From CAZPEV01 sp964585635 (lineage in GTDB: Bacteria > Zixibacteria > MSB-5A5 > GN15 > JAAZOE01): a stretch of DNA of 32,182 nt. The translations under genes were made by a program, and so were the position numbers. Below, one piece after another: positions 24,917 to 32,182 of this stretch. The notes under the pieces are model-generated. The model saw nothing but the letters and a program-made list of their open reading frames with translations. It had not been told where the DNA came from and did no database searches. The stretch covers positions 1 through 32,182 of the forward strand of contig CAZPEV010000014.1 of the NCBI GenBank assembly GCA_964585635.1, read 5' to 3'. Every line of letters starts with the position of its first letter. Position 1 is the stretch's first letter.

Positions 24917-26872
24917 ATGATGACCGGGCGCGGCGGGAGAATCTATCAGGCGATTCTTCGGGCGCTGCCGTCCGGCGCAGGAGATGGATATTATTTCGTT
25001 GGCCTGGTCCAAGCTGTCATCGACTCCCTAGTATTTTTCGCTATGCTATCCGTTGGGAATTCAATCGTATTATCTCATGTTATCGCTTTCGGGCTCGCAA
25101 TAATCCCGGCGTTCCTGCTCTATTCCGGGGGTATTGCCGTCACAAATCTGCGGTTGGCGGAGTCCATAAGACGATGGAGATTCCCCGTTTTGGCGATCAT
25201 CGCCTTCATGGCATTTTCCCTGCGCGGCGGTTTGCTGGCGCTGTCAACCGAACGATGGGGAGTTTCCCCGCATAGTGCCGTGGTGCCGGTAGCGTTGATT
25301 TCGGCAGTTTCTGTCCTCATAGGTTTTCGCCTACTACTGGGCGGTCGTTGTGCCACCAGCGAGGACGATGGCCGTTGGCACATGAGAATCGTGCTGGCAA
25401 TCATCATCTATTTGGGTATTCTCCGCCTGGTCTATATCGGATTGCCGAACCTTATCATGGAAGAAGCTTATTACTGGAATTACTCGCAACATCTTGATTG
25501 GGGGTATCTGGATCACCCTCCGATGGTGGCGATGATCATCAAGTTGGGGACGGAGGTTTTCGGCAATACCGAGTTTGGGGTGCGGATTGGGGCCTGGATC
25601 TGCTGGCTGGTAACCGCCTTCTTCGGATACCGACTGGCGCTGGCAATGTTTGATAAGGAAACCGCGATCCATACCGTGTTGCTCCTATCCACGCTGACTT
25701 TCTTCTTCGGCGCCGGTTGCCTGATGATGCCGGACGGGCCATTGACCGCATGCTGGATCGGCGCGCTGTACTTCCTCTATCTGGCCTTGATGCAGGAAAA
25801 GGGGAGGGCCTGGTTTGGGGCCGGCTTCTGCCTGGGCTTGGGGCTGCTGTCAAAGTATTCCATCGCCTTACTTTTTCCGGCGGTCCTGCTTTTTGTGGTT
25901 GCCAACGGGCGGTCGCGAAAGTGGCTGGCCAGACCGGAGCCGTATCTGGCATTGATACTGGCAGCAGTTGTCTTTGCTCCGGTCATCTACTGGAACGCCA
26001 CTCACGGGTGGGCGTCGTTTCTCTTTCAGACCGCGCGACGAGTCTCGGCCGCCTCTCATATGTCGCTGCACGTCCTCATCGGTTCGATGCTGGTGCTGAT
26101 AACTCCGACCGGTGTCATGGCTGCGGCCGTGGCTCTTTTGGGCGGCGATTCTCACGGCGTCCATCCGGTATCGGACGAAGTCGGACGCCGCCGTTTTATC
26201 CGAATCTTCACCCTCGTGCCGATTGCGGTATACATCTTTTTCAGTCTGAATCATGAACCCAAGCTCAATTGGACCGGTCCCTGTTGGCTGGCGGTGCTGC
26301 CGGCGATTGCCTGGGTCATGACCTCCTCGGCCTTCGGTCGTGGAGGGCGCTTGCTGAGCGGCCTGCAGAAGGTATGGATGCCTACCATCATCGTGCTGGT
26401 GTTGGTTTATGGAGCGGTCTTTCATTACCTCGTTCTGGGAATCCCCGGGGTGCCGTATCCCCGCTCGATTGCCGACATCACAGGGTGGAAGGACTTGCAG
26501 GCGCAAGTTGAAAGGATCAGCGATTCGATCAAATCGCAGACGGGTGCGGCTCCGCTGGTGGTTGGCATGGACCTGTATCGAATCTCCAGTGAACTGGCTT
26601 TCTACGGGTATCCGGACGGCCCGCGCCGGACGGCCGGAGCGCACTTGTTTGGGCAATCCGGGTTGATGTATGAGTATTGGTTCCCGGCGGCGCAGCAGGA
26701 AGGGAAGACCATAATTTTGGTCGGAAGGGATGCCGACCAACTGGCGCGAGATGCTGTGGTTACCCGGTTCGACAGCCTGAGCGCCACCGGCCGGATGTCG
26801 GTTACTCTCAACGGTGAGACGATCGGCAGGTACTTCTATCGCGTGGGTTTTGGGTACAAAGCCGGCAAGTGA
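24917..26872 (+). CDS. GtrA-like domain fused to a PMT/ArnT-type glycosyltransferase
   Basis: The protein is about 651 residues. The first 130 form four hydrophobic helices in GtrA style (YYFVGLVQAVIDSLVFFAML, then IAFGLAIIPAFLLYSGG). The rest resembles GT39/GT83 polytopic glycosyltransferases. EEAYYWNYSQHLDWGYLDHP is the diagnostic first outside loop with the acidic catalytic region, and LMMPDGPLTACWIGALY and LGLGLLSKYS are conserved later. GtrA proteins flip or present polyprenyl-phosphate sugars, and GT39/83 enzymes use them, so a single-chain lipid-linked sugar transferase is likely. The start is uncertain: ATG 24917 is chosen; GTG 24869 is in frame. No strong ribosome site is seen. Confidence 0.8.
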   Translation: MMTGRGGRIYQAILRALPSGAGDGYYFVGLVQAVIDSLVFFAMLSVGNSIVLSHVIAFGLAIIPAFLLYSGGIAVTNLRLAESIRRWRFPVLAIIAFMAFSLRGGLLALSTERWGVSPHSAVVPVALISAVSVLIGFRLLLGGRCATSEDDGRWHMRIVLAIIIYLGILRLVYIGLPNLIMEEAYYWNYSQHLDWGYLDHPPMVAMIIKLGTEVFGNTEFGVRIGAWICWLVTAFFGYRLALAMFDKETAIHTVLLLSTLTFFFGAGCLMMPDGPLTACWIGALYFLYLALMQEKGRAWFGAGFCLGLGLLSKYSIALLFPAVLLFVVANGRSRKWLARPEPYLALILAAVVFAPVIYWNATHGWASFLFQTARRVSAASHMSLHVLIGSMLVLITPTGVMAAAVALLGGDSHGVHPVSDEVGRRRFIRIFTLVPIAVYIFFSLNHEPKLNWTGPCWLAVLPAIAWVMTSSAFGRGGRLLSGLQKVWMPTIIVLVLVYGAVFHYLVLGIPGVPYPRSIADITGWKDLQAQVERISDSIKSQTGAAPLVVGMDLYRISSELAFYGYPDGPRRTAGAHLFGQSGLMYEYWFPAAQQEGKTIILVGRDADQLARDAVVTRFDSLSATGRMSVTLNGETIGRYFYRVGFGYKAGK

Positions 26873-27118
26873 TATCGGCCGATATTGGGCGAACGTATTC
26901 GGGTCGTCTGGAATTCTGTGCTTGGTGCCAGGACTTCCACGGCCGGCCGCGCGGCCCCGTGCAAACTCACGGCGCTCCGTCGCCCTGAAATTCAAGGTCG
27001 CTGATCGGCTACAAACCACTTGCATAAGATCGGAGCGAGGCCTTAGATTAAGCCAATACCAGGGGTTTAGACAGCTCAGAGAGCGACAAGTGCCGTCGCT
27101 TGGCGGCAGCGCAGGATC

Positions 27119-28270
27119 ATGACAATGGTAAGAAGGCTTGGCTTTGTCAGCATTTCGGTGGCGGTGGCAATCGTTCTCACCGAAGTGACCCTTAATCTCT
27201 TCTTCCGTATTGATGATCCCTATCGGCTGTACAAGCGAGTCCGTGAAGGACCACGATACATCGAATCGCAGTTTTTTCCCAACGAGCGCTTCATCTTTTA
27301 CCCCGAGCCGGAGCTTTCGGGGATGGCCGCTCAAACCCGCTTTACAACCGACAATTTGGGGTTTCGCGGTTCGGATATTCATATGCCCAAGCCGCCCAAT
27401 GAGTATCGCATATTCATGGTCGGCGGGAGTACCACCGAATGTTTGTATCTCGATGATACTGCGACCGTGCCCGCTAGGCTGCAATCTACTCTCAACCGGC
27501 GTCTGCCCAGCGAGACCACTTACAGGGTCTACAATGCGGGCAAAGGAGGGGATCAAACGTGCGATCATGTCGCGATGATCAGTCAACGGATTGCCCATCT
27601 GCAGCCGGATATGATCATCCTCCTGGCGGGTCTTAACGATCTGCTGGCGGCCATGAATAAGGTCGACTATTTGCACTTGCCGGAACGGCCAGGCACGACC
27701 GTCTCGTTTCTTGATATGTCCAAGTATTTCCTCACCGAATTCCAGATTCCCCGCCGCCTGTACCACCTTCTCCATCGCCAATCAGAATCGGAGGTCATGC
27801 AGGAAATTCCCTTTCACTCCAGTTATAAGCGTCAGGTGGCGCTCTGCAACTCTCATCCGGTGGCAGCGGCCGGCCCGCGCACCGATCTGTCTCACTATGC
27901 GGAAAACCTGCGCACGATTATCGGCGTCGCGATGGCTCACAAGATCACGCTTATCTGCGTGGCTCAGGCGACCACCTGGAACAGCACGGTCGACCCCGGG
28001 GCCGCCGAATGGCATTGGCTGTTGCTGCAGAACGGCATTCGCTATTCCGACCGGTCCATGGATGCGGCCATGGGAGCCTACAATGACGTTACCCGCAGAT
28101 TGGCACGGGAATTCAACCTTCCCTTTCTTGATCTCGCCCAACTGCTGCCCAAATCGCGGGAGTATATTTACGACGACTGTCATTTCAACATCGAGGGGGC
28201 GGAGATCGTCGGCGCCATGTTGGGGGAGATGCTGATCCGCGACAACCTCCTGTCTCGGTCTGATCGATGA
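27119..28270 (+). CDS. Membrane-anchored SGNH/GDSL hydrolase
   Basis: The 383-residue protein has an N-terminal membrane anchor (residues about 6-28) and the SGNH blocks: FMVGGSTTE (nucleophile Ser), NAGKGGDQT (Gly block), LAGLNDLL (GxND) and DDCHFNIEG (Asp-x-x-His) near the end. Relatives are acyl-esterases acting on polysaccharides or lipids. Neighbouring glycosyltransferase genes suggest a role in envelope glycan modification, an inference from context. ATG 27119 has AGGA close upstream; ATG 27125 is an alternative. It converges with the CoA-binding gene, only 5 bases apart. The 246 bases before it hold nothing I can identify. Confidence 0.82.
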   Translation: MTMVRRLGFVSISVAVAIVLTEVTLNLFFRIDDPYRLYKRVREGPRYIESQFFPNERFIFYPEPELSGMAAQTRFTTDNLGFRGSDIHMPKPPNEYRIFMVGGSTTECLYLDDTATVPARLQSTLNRRLPSETTYRVYNAGKGGDQTCDHVAMISQRIAHLQPDMIILLAGLNDLLAAMNKVDYLHLPERPGTTVSFLDMSKYFLTEFQIPRRLYHLLHRQSESEVMQEIPFHSSYKRQVALCNSHPVAAAGPRTDLSHYAENLRTIIGVAMAHKITLICVAQATTWNSTVDPGAAEWHWLLLQNGIRYSDRSMDAAMGAYNDVTRRLAREFNLPFLDLAQLLPKSREYIYDDCHFNIEGAEIVGAMLGEMLIRDNLLSRSDR

Positions 28271-28275
28271 TGCGG

Positions 28276-28710
28276 CTAAAGCCTGCCGAATAAGCGGGCA
28301 AAGTACCGATGCACGGCGTGAATTCCGGTGACCGGCGGAGCGTACATCAGGATGCATTTGCGGCTGACGGTTTGCAAGCCCTTCGATTTGGCCTGGGCCA
28401 GGGCGCCGGAGAAGTCCTTCCCCTGTTGAAACCAAAGATGGGTAATTCCGGCTGCCAGGGCATCCTCGACAACCTGTTCGGCCGCTTTGGGGGAGACGGC
28501 GATGACGGCCGTCTTGATATCCGGAGGCAGAGTTTTCAGGGTGGCGTAACAGGCATCGCCGTCGAATGATTGGCGGGTGGGATGCACCGGGAAGACGGCA
28601 TAGCCCCGCTGTTTGAGGGTCGTGTAGACGGCGCCGCCCATTTTCTTGTCTAATACGCCGACGACGGCGATACGCTTCGTATTGATGATATGCTCAATGG
28701 TGTCATTCAC
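28276..28710 (-). CDS. CoA-binding domain protein (YccU family)
   Basis: The 144-residue protein is a stand-alone Rossmann CoA-binding domain: RIAVVGVLDKKMGGAVYTTLKQRGY at the N-terminus, PVHPTRQSFDG, AVIAVSPKAAEQVVEDAL, then THLWFQQG and the RKCILMYAP segment. These are the features of the YccU / CoA_binding_2 family, which is related to the N-terminal domain of SucD. Its physiological role is unclear. AAGGAGAT lies about 11 bases before the ATG on the minus strand. Confidence 0.88.
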   Translation of the reverse strand: MNDTIEHIINTKRIAVVGVLDKKMGGAVYTTLKQRGYAVFPVHPTRQSFDGDACYATLKTLPPDIKTAVIAVSPKAAEQVVEDALAAGITHLWFQQGKDFSGALAQAKSKGLQTVSRKCILMYAPPVTGIHAVHRYFARLFGRL

Positions 28711-28901
28711 TTGTCATATCTCCTTTGTGCAATCGAGAAAATCTAGGGGCTGATGCGGCCATTGTCAATTGGCAATCTGTCCCGCCGCCTGCCAGCCTTG
28801 GAAGTGATAATCGCAAAATTGATGGACATTTCGCGTCGACAGCGTCTGTGATGGATGCCACTTTTCGTTGGATACGCTTGGCCGGCCACCGATCCCCGAG
28901 G

Positions 28902-28929
28902 AGGAGAAAGCCCATCATGAATGATGGGC
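28902..28929 (-). terminator. Terminator of the cysteine-synthase-family gene
   Basis: GCCCATCAT (28910-28918) and ATGATGGGC (28921-28929) form a perfect stem of 8-9 bp. Read on the minus strand it is followed by TTTCTCCTC. It lies about 23 bases past the stop of the 28952-29884 gene. Confidence 0.65.
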
Positions 28930-28951
28930 CACCCGTCGGTTTGAAAACCCT

Positions 28952-29884
28952 CTATTTTCCGTAAACATCTGTACTAAGGTACTTCAGGCCGGAATCCACC
29001 ATCAAGGTGGCTATGTTGGCATCCGGTCCTAATCGCTCTGCCACTCGGATGGCCGCGACGGCATTTGCTCCCGAGGAGGTTCCCGCGAACAGACCTTCTT
29101 CCCGGGCTAAGCGCCGGGTCATTGCTTTGGCGTCATCCGTACTGATCGCAATGACTTCATCCACCAGGCTTGGATCCCAGAGCGGTGGGGTATAGCCAAT
29201 GCCGACGCCCTCAATTTTGTGAGGTCCGGCCTGACCACCCGACAATACCGGGGATTCGGCCGGCTCGACGATTATTATTTTGACCTTGGGATTGTGACGC
29301 TTCAACACGCTCGCCACACCTCGCGACGAAGCGGCGGTGCCGGCGCAGTGAACAAAGGCATCAAGCCGGCCGTTCGTCTGGTCCCAGATTTCCTCAGCCA
29401 AGGGAAAGTACCCGGCAATGCTGTCGACATTATGGAGTTGGTTGGTCCAGTAGGTGTGCGGCCTTTGACTAATTTCTCTGGCGGCTTCGATCATATCCAG
29501 AATCAATTTCTTGGTGGTCAGGCCCCCTTTGCTTGGCACGAGTGTCAGTTCCGCCCCGAAAGCGGACATTTGCCTCAACTTGTCCCGGCTAAAGGCGTCG
29601 GAGGTAACGATATGAAGACGGTATCCCTTGGCGGCACAGATTAAGGCGAGTGATATACCCGTGCTGCCGCCGGTGTACTCAACGATGGTATCGCCAGGTT
29701 TCATACGGCCATCTTTCTCAGCCCGTGAAATCATAGCCTGGGCCGTACGATCTTTCATGCTGCCGGTCGGATTTTCCCATTCGAGTTTCACAAGTACTTT
29801 GGCGCTGCCGGGCGGAACAACATTGCGCAACTGCACCAACGAGGTGTTTCCGATGGCCTGCAGAATATTGGTACTAATGCTCAT
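28952..29884 (-). CDS. PLP-dependent cysteine synthase family protein
   Basis: The 310-residue protein is a beta-family PLP enzyme. NPTGSMKDR places the PLP lysine at residue 44. The substrate-binding loop reads EYTGGSTGISLA instead of the canonical E(P/A)TSGNTGI of CysK/CysM. AGTAASSRGVA is the phosphate-binding glycine region and EGLFAGTSSGAN is near the C-terminus. The TGGSTG loop marks a distinct clade annotated as cysteine synthase family. It probably makes cysteine or a related beta-substituted alanine from an activated serine, but the exact substrate is unproven. No serine acetyltransferase is nearby. The gene is monocistronic and ends in a good terminator. No strong ribosome site was seen. 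Confidence 0.85.
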   Translation of the reverse strand: MSISTNILQAIGNTSLVQLRNVVPPGSAKVLVKLEWENPTGSMKDRTAQAMISRAEKDGRMKPGDTIVEYTGGSTGISLALICAAKGYRLHIVTSDAFSRDKLRQMSAFGAELTLVPSKGGLTTKKLILDMIEAAREISQRPHTYWTNQLHNVDSIAGYFPLAEEIWDQTNGRLDAFVHCAGTAASSRGVASVLKRHNPKVKIIIVEPAESPVLSGGQAGPHKIEGVGIGYTPPLWDPSLVDEVIAISTDDAKAMTRRLAREEGLFAGTSSGANAVAAIRVAERLGPDANIATLMVDSGLKYLSTDVYGK

Positions 29885-30033
29885 TCTGTTCAGATCCCTT
29901 ATGTGTTAATCACCATCTCATTCGACTCATGCCAAATTGAAAGCTGAGATCAATATAGGTGGTCTGGCCATTGATAGCCAATCGAATAGAAAAGCGGAAA
30001 AAGAATTGGCGAAATCCCGAATTATAGCCAAAT

Positions 30034-30298
30034 CTAACCCAATTTTTGGTCGCATCTGAAAATGACAAGGTGGCCGGCACTTATATGTGGCCCAATTAGA
30101 TACGGCGGTCGGCGGCAAGCGATATTGGGTTCGTTTCGTCATTTTCGGGGGGCCCCATAGTTGTTGCTTTTCTTCACGGCCGAGCGCGCCGGTGGCGGCT
30201 GGGGGAAGGGGGGAAGGGCGCTTTAGGGCGCAGATGTAGAATGCGAGTGTCCATATATAAGGGGGCGGAGTTGCATTCAACATCGAAGTTGTAGTGAA
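30034..30298 (-). repeat. Dispersed repeat, copy B (inverted)
   Basis: This is the partner of the repeat at 4364-4641, in the opposite orientation about 25 kb away. Shared blocks read on the minus strand are TTCACTACAAC, TCGATGTTGAA, GCAACTCCGCC, TATGGGGCCCCCC, GAAAATGAC, AAACGAACCCAAT and CCAAAAATTGGGTTAG. The 137-codon minus-strand frame covering it is not credible as a gene. The flanks (29885-30033 and 30299-30377) show no other feature. Confidence 0.75.
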
Positions 30299-30377
30299 TG
30301 CGGCCAGAGAAAGCCCATCATATTCGCCAGATAGTGTCATACCATTATCGAGTTGTGACTGACCATATCATAGCATA

Positions 30378-31538
30378 TTATTGGGCCAATCCCAACTGAA
30401 CCAGTTCCGACTCAGAAGGAGGTTGCCATGTTATCCGATACCTATGACCTATCAATGGCTTTGGCACAGTGAGAGTCAGCGTGAGCCTATCAAAAAGACG
30501 CAGAATCTTGAAACCTCCTATCTCGCGAATCCTGTTCATCTCCTGCATATTAAGAGCATTAGACTCCCGTGACTCGACCACATAATCCGGTAAGTATACA
30601 GGGTATTTACGGGGGAACAGTACCTCGGAAATCAAGAGTCCAGTTGGGTCGAATAAATCCATATTGATAGTGCACAAAGGATTATTCGACCAATAGTCGC
30701 CCTCCTCAATAACCTTCCTGGCCGCCTCAATAGTAAGCGGTCTAATCTGATCTGCTGAGTATCGATATGCGTAGCAGACTCTTTCATTGGTTTTTAATGC
30801 GGGATCGAAACGGACCTTCATTTGATTTGGGTCTTCCTTGCTTCGACCTGGTACACAATTGACAGAAACGCCCTTTGGTGAATTCAAAACTGAAAACTCG
30901 AAATCCTTCACCACCTCGAAGGGATGTCGTAGCCAATCAACATCGCCCAGTCCTTCGACGGTCTGTTGCAGGGCGTCAGTAAATGATTCCACTTCAAACT
31001 CACATGTTGTAACCCATGTCTTGAGATTAATAAATTCGTCACGAGTTTTTATGGAAACATAATAAAGGTCAGGTGAAGGAACATCCCCCATCTTGAATCG
31101 TTCTTCAAGCAGTTGGTAAAGGGCAATGAGAAATTTGTTGAACCGCGGAACTTGCAGAAGCAACTTTGCGGCATCTCTGGAAAACCGCTGATATCGTTCC
31201 TCCAATTTTATTAAACCGTCTATCTTAACATCTTCTTCCGCAAAAATCACTATTGGTATACCAACTGCATTTGCATATATTATTTCATGCTGTATCCAAT
31301 TCGCGCAGACCCATTCACCAGAGTCAAGACGATCTCTCCGGGTCATTATTGCGACCAAACAGTCAGATTCTTTAATATGATTCTTTATAGATTCTGTGAG
31401 CGGGTTCGGTTCTTGAAAATCATACTTAAATACGTCCAATCCGAAGGATTCGAGATATGACTTGAAGAAATCCGCGATACTGGAATCGCTTTCGGAAAAG
31501 CTACAACTCATGAATGCCTTGAATTTCAAATGTGCCAT
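30378..31538 (-). CDS. TIR-domain protein with unrecognised C-terminal region
   Basis: The 386-residue protein starts with a TIR-like domain (about residues 5-145). FKAFMSCSFSESDSSIADFF is the first strand and box, then ESDCLVAIMTRRD, then WVCANWIQHEIIYANAVGIP, where Glu85 in WIQHEI sits at the catalytic position of NAD-cleaving TIR domains such as SARM1. The C-terminal 235 residues are strand-rich (KVRFDPALKTNERVCYAYRY, LTIEAARKVIEEGDYW, LTLTLTVPKP) and I do not recognise them. An excellent AAGGAGGT ribosome site stands 5 bases before ATG 31538. The gene is visibly AT-richer than its neighbours and lies between a dispersed repeat and a REP transposase, suggesting acquisition. A defence effector that degrades NAD is the leading inference. 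Confidence 0.8.
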   Translation of the reverse strand: MAHLKFKAFMSCSFSESDSSIADFFKSYLESFGLDVFKYDFQEPNPLTESIKNHIKESDCLVAIMTRRDRLDSGEWVCANWIQHEIIYANAVGIPIVIFAEEDVKIDGLIKLEERYQRFSRDAAKLLLQVPRFNKFLIALYQLLEERFKMGDVPSPDLYYVSIKTRDEFINLKTWVTTCEFEVESFTDALQQTVEGLGDVDWLRHPFEVVKDFEFSVLNSPKGVSVNCVPGRSKEDPNQMKVRFDPALKTNERVCYAYRYSADQIRPLTIEAARKVIEEGDYWSNNPLCTINMDLFDPTGLLISEVLFPRKYPVYLPDYVVESRESNALNMQEMNRIREIGGFKILRLFDRLTLTLTVPKPLIGHRYRITWQPPSESELVQLGLAQ

Positions 31539-31590
31539 ATAACCTCCTTACAGGGACATCGTGTTACCGGTCCATTACATCGGTTAAGTC

Positions 31591-31615
31591 GCGACCTGCG
31601 AAGTTCGTGGGTCGC
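31591..31615. repeat. REP-like hairpin 1
   Basis: GCGACC (31591-31596) and GGTCGC (31610-31615) form the outer stem, continued inward by wobble pairs and CGAA/TTCG-like pairing. It lies between the TIR gene and the REP transposase. Confidence 0.5.
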
Positions 31616-31646
31616 AACTGATCTCCCCTGTTCTTTCGGACAGCGA

Positions 31647-31673
31647 GTAGGTCGAAACCCTTGCGGTTTCGAC
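31647..31673 (+). repeat. REP-like hairpin 2 with GTAG foot
   Basis: GTAG (31647-31650) is followed by a perfect 9-bp stem GTCGAAACC/GGTTTCGAC with loop CTTGC. A conserved GTAG or GGAG tetranucleotide at the 5' foot of a hairpin is the recognition signature for REP-associated tyrosine transposases, and one is encoded 18 bases away. Confidence 0.65.
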
Positions 31674-31690
31674 TGCTGCCTTCCATCCTG

Positions 31691-32182
31691 TTACTCTCCA
31701 TATGACCCGCTGAAGGTCATTGTCTCTCGTGCTCCCCATCCCGGAGAATAATACCCGGCTTCAAGGAACTTCTGATACGATGAAAAGCGATACGCCAATG
31801 GATCCGATGCTAAACCATGGTTGACGGGATTATAATGAATGTAGTCAATATGGCGATTCATGTCCGGTGTATCGCGAATGACGTGGTCCCAGAAATGAAA
31901 CTGCCAGATTCGTCCCCTCACCATACTGGTTCGCCTGCGGTACCGCGAGGAAAAGGACAGTTTAACGCGGCGCATCATATATGATAAGTTGCCGCCGCCC
32001 GGGGCGATGAGAAAATGGCAATGCTCCGGCAGTACCACCCAGGCCATCAGTCCATCAATAGCCTCCCCAAGGACACCCTCCAGGCTCATCCATAGCAGGT
32101 CGAAATTGTCCACCAATATGGGCGCGCGATCATGGGTGACATGGGTTGTGAAGTAGATGTTGCCTGGACGATAGTATCGTCG
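31691..32182 (-). CDS. REP-associated tyrosine transposase (RAYT), 5' end outside window
   Basis: The minus-strand frame is open to the right edge, giving 163 visible residues that begin RRYYRPGNIYFTTHVTHDRAP, the usual N-terminal region of the family. The HUH-type metal motif is LPEHCHFLI, and HIDYIHYNPVNHGLA with the C-terminal YRFSSYQKFLEAGYY carries the expected Tyr-containing helix and SSY signature. Such Y1 transposases act on REP hairpins as single-stranded substrates. They are usually domesticated and not flanked by their own inverted repeats. REP-like hairpins lie directly downstream. A TTG at 32116 is not the true start, because family-like sequence continues upstream. Confidence 0.85.
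   Translation of the reverse strand, partial: RRYYRPGNIYFTTHVTHDRAPILVDNFDLLWMSLEGVLGEAIDGLMAWVVLPEHCHFLIAPGGGNLSYMMRRVKLSFSSRYRRRTSMVRGRIWQFHFWDHVIRDTPDMNRHIDYIHYNPVNHGLASDPLAYRFSSYQKFLEAGYYSPGWGARETMTFSGSYGE

Noticed and set aside
25868..27781. Long antisense frame (637 codons) opposite the glycosyltransferase and SGNH genes
   Set aside because: It overlaps two genes with clear family motifs on the other strand; its composition is shadow-like.
29927..30340. 137-codon minus-strand frame in the repeat region
   Set aside because: It falls within the dispersed repeat; the shared protein-like string also appears in the other copy, where neighbouring blocks are out of frame, so the conservation is at DNA level.

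Overview
This window reads as part of the chromosome of a Gram-negative, probably anaerobic and uncultivated bacterium. The outer membrane is indicated by a predicted beta-barrel protein, two lipobox lipoproteins and a twin-arginine signal. Anaerobic, ferredoxin-based metabolism is indicated by a long operon of oxygen-sensitive iron-sulfur enzymes. Base composition is moderately GC-rich by eye. The gene mix would fit an FCB-group or Zixibacteria-like lineage, but that is only an inference; no 16S rRNA gene is present. A run of ten Ns at 20592-20601 shows that this is a scaffold with an assembly gap.

Layout. 1-758 is the end of a secreted-looking tandem-repeat protein, closed by a strong terminator. 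879-3100 is a sucCD-type CoA ligase pair with a good promoter. 3420-4291 is an outer-membrane barrel gene with its own promoter-like site, leader hairpin and terminator. 4364-4999 holds dispersed repeats and a tRNA-Gln(UUG). 5236-7645 carries a GT22-like membrane glycosyltransferase and a convergent alpha/beta hydrolase.

7986-15136 is the metabolic core: a nine-gene operon. It encodes a P-loop ATPase, a four-subunit 2-oxoacid:ferredoxin oxidoreductase (Vor/Kor type), a NuoE protein, a HydB-type NuoF flavoprotein, a short NuoG/HydA-like iron-sulfur protein without any hydrogenase domain, and a four-cluster ferredoxin. Two hairpins end it. It looks like a 2-oxoacid oxidoreductase wired directly to an NAD(H)-linked, possibly electron-bifurcating module. 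Downstream, a lipoprotein gene overlaps a short citrate-synthase-like gene that is best called citryl-CoA lyase. With the sucCD-like pair and the 2-oxoacid enzyme, this raises the possibility of a reductive or reversible TCA segment.

16836-24412 is accessory: another lipoprotein, a Mut7-C RNase-domain protein, a DUF6599/DUF362 pair interrupted by the gap, a pseudogene with two in-frame stops, a duplicated-motif secreted protein, a 29-residue lysine-rich micro-ORF, a candidate structured RNA, a frameshifted acetyltransferase and two small membrane proteins. 24917-29884 carries a GtrA-glycosyltransferase fusion, an SGNH hydrolase, a CoA-binding protein and a cysteine-synthase-family enzyme.

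30034-32182 is a small mobile-looking islet: a second, inverted copy of the dispersed repeat, an AT-richer TIR-domain protein with an unrecognised C-terminal half, REP-like hairpins and a REP-associated tyrosine transposase cut by the window edge. The TIR protein is a candidate NAD-directed defence effector.
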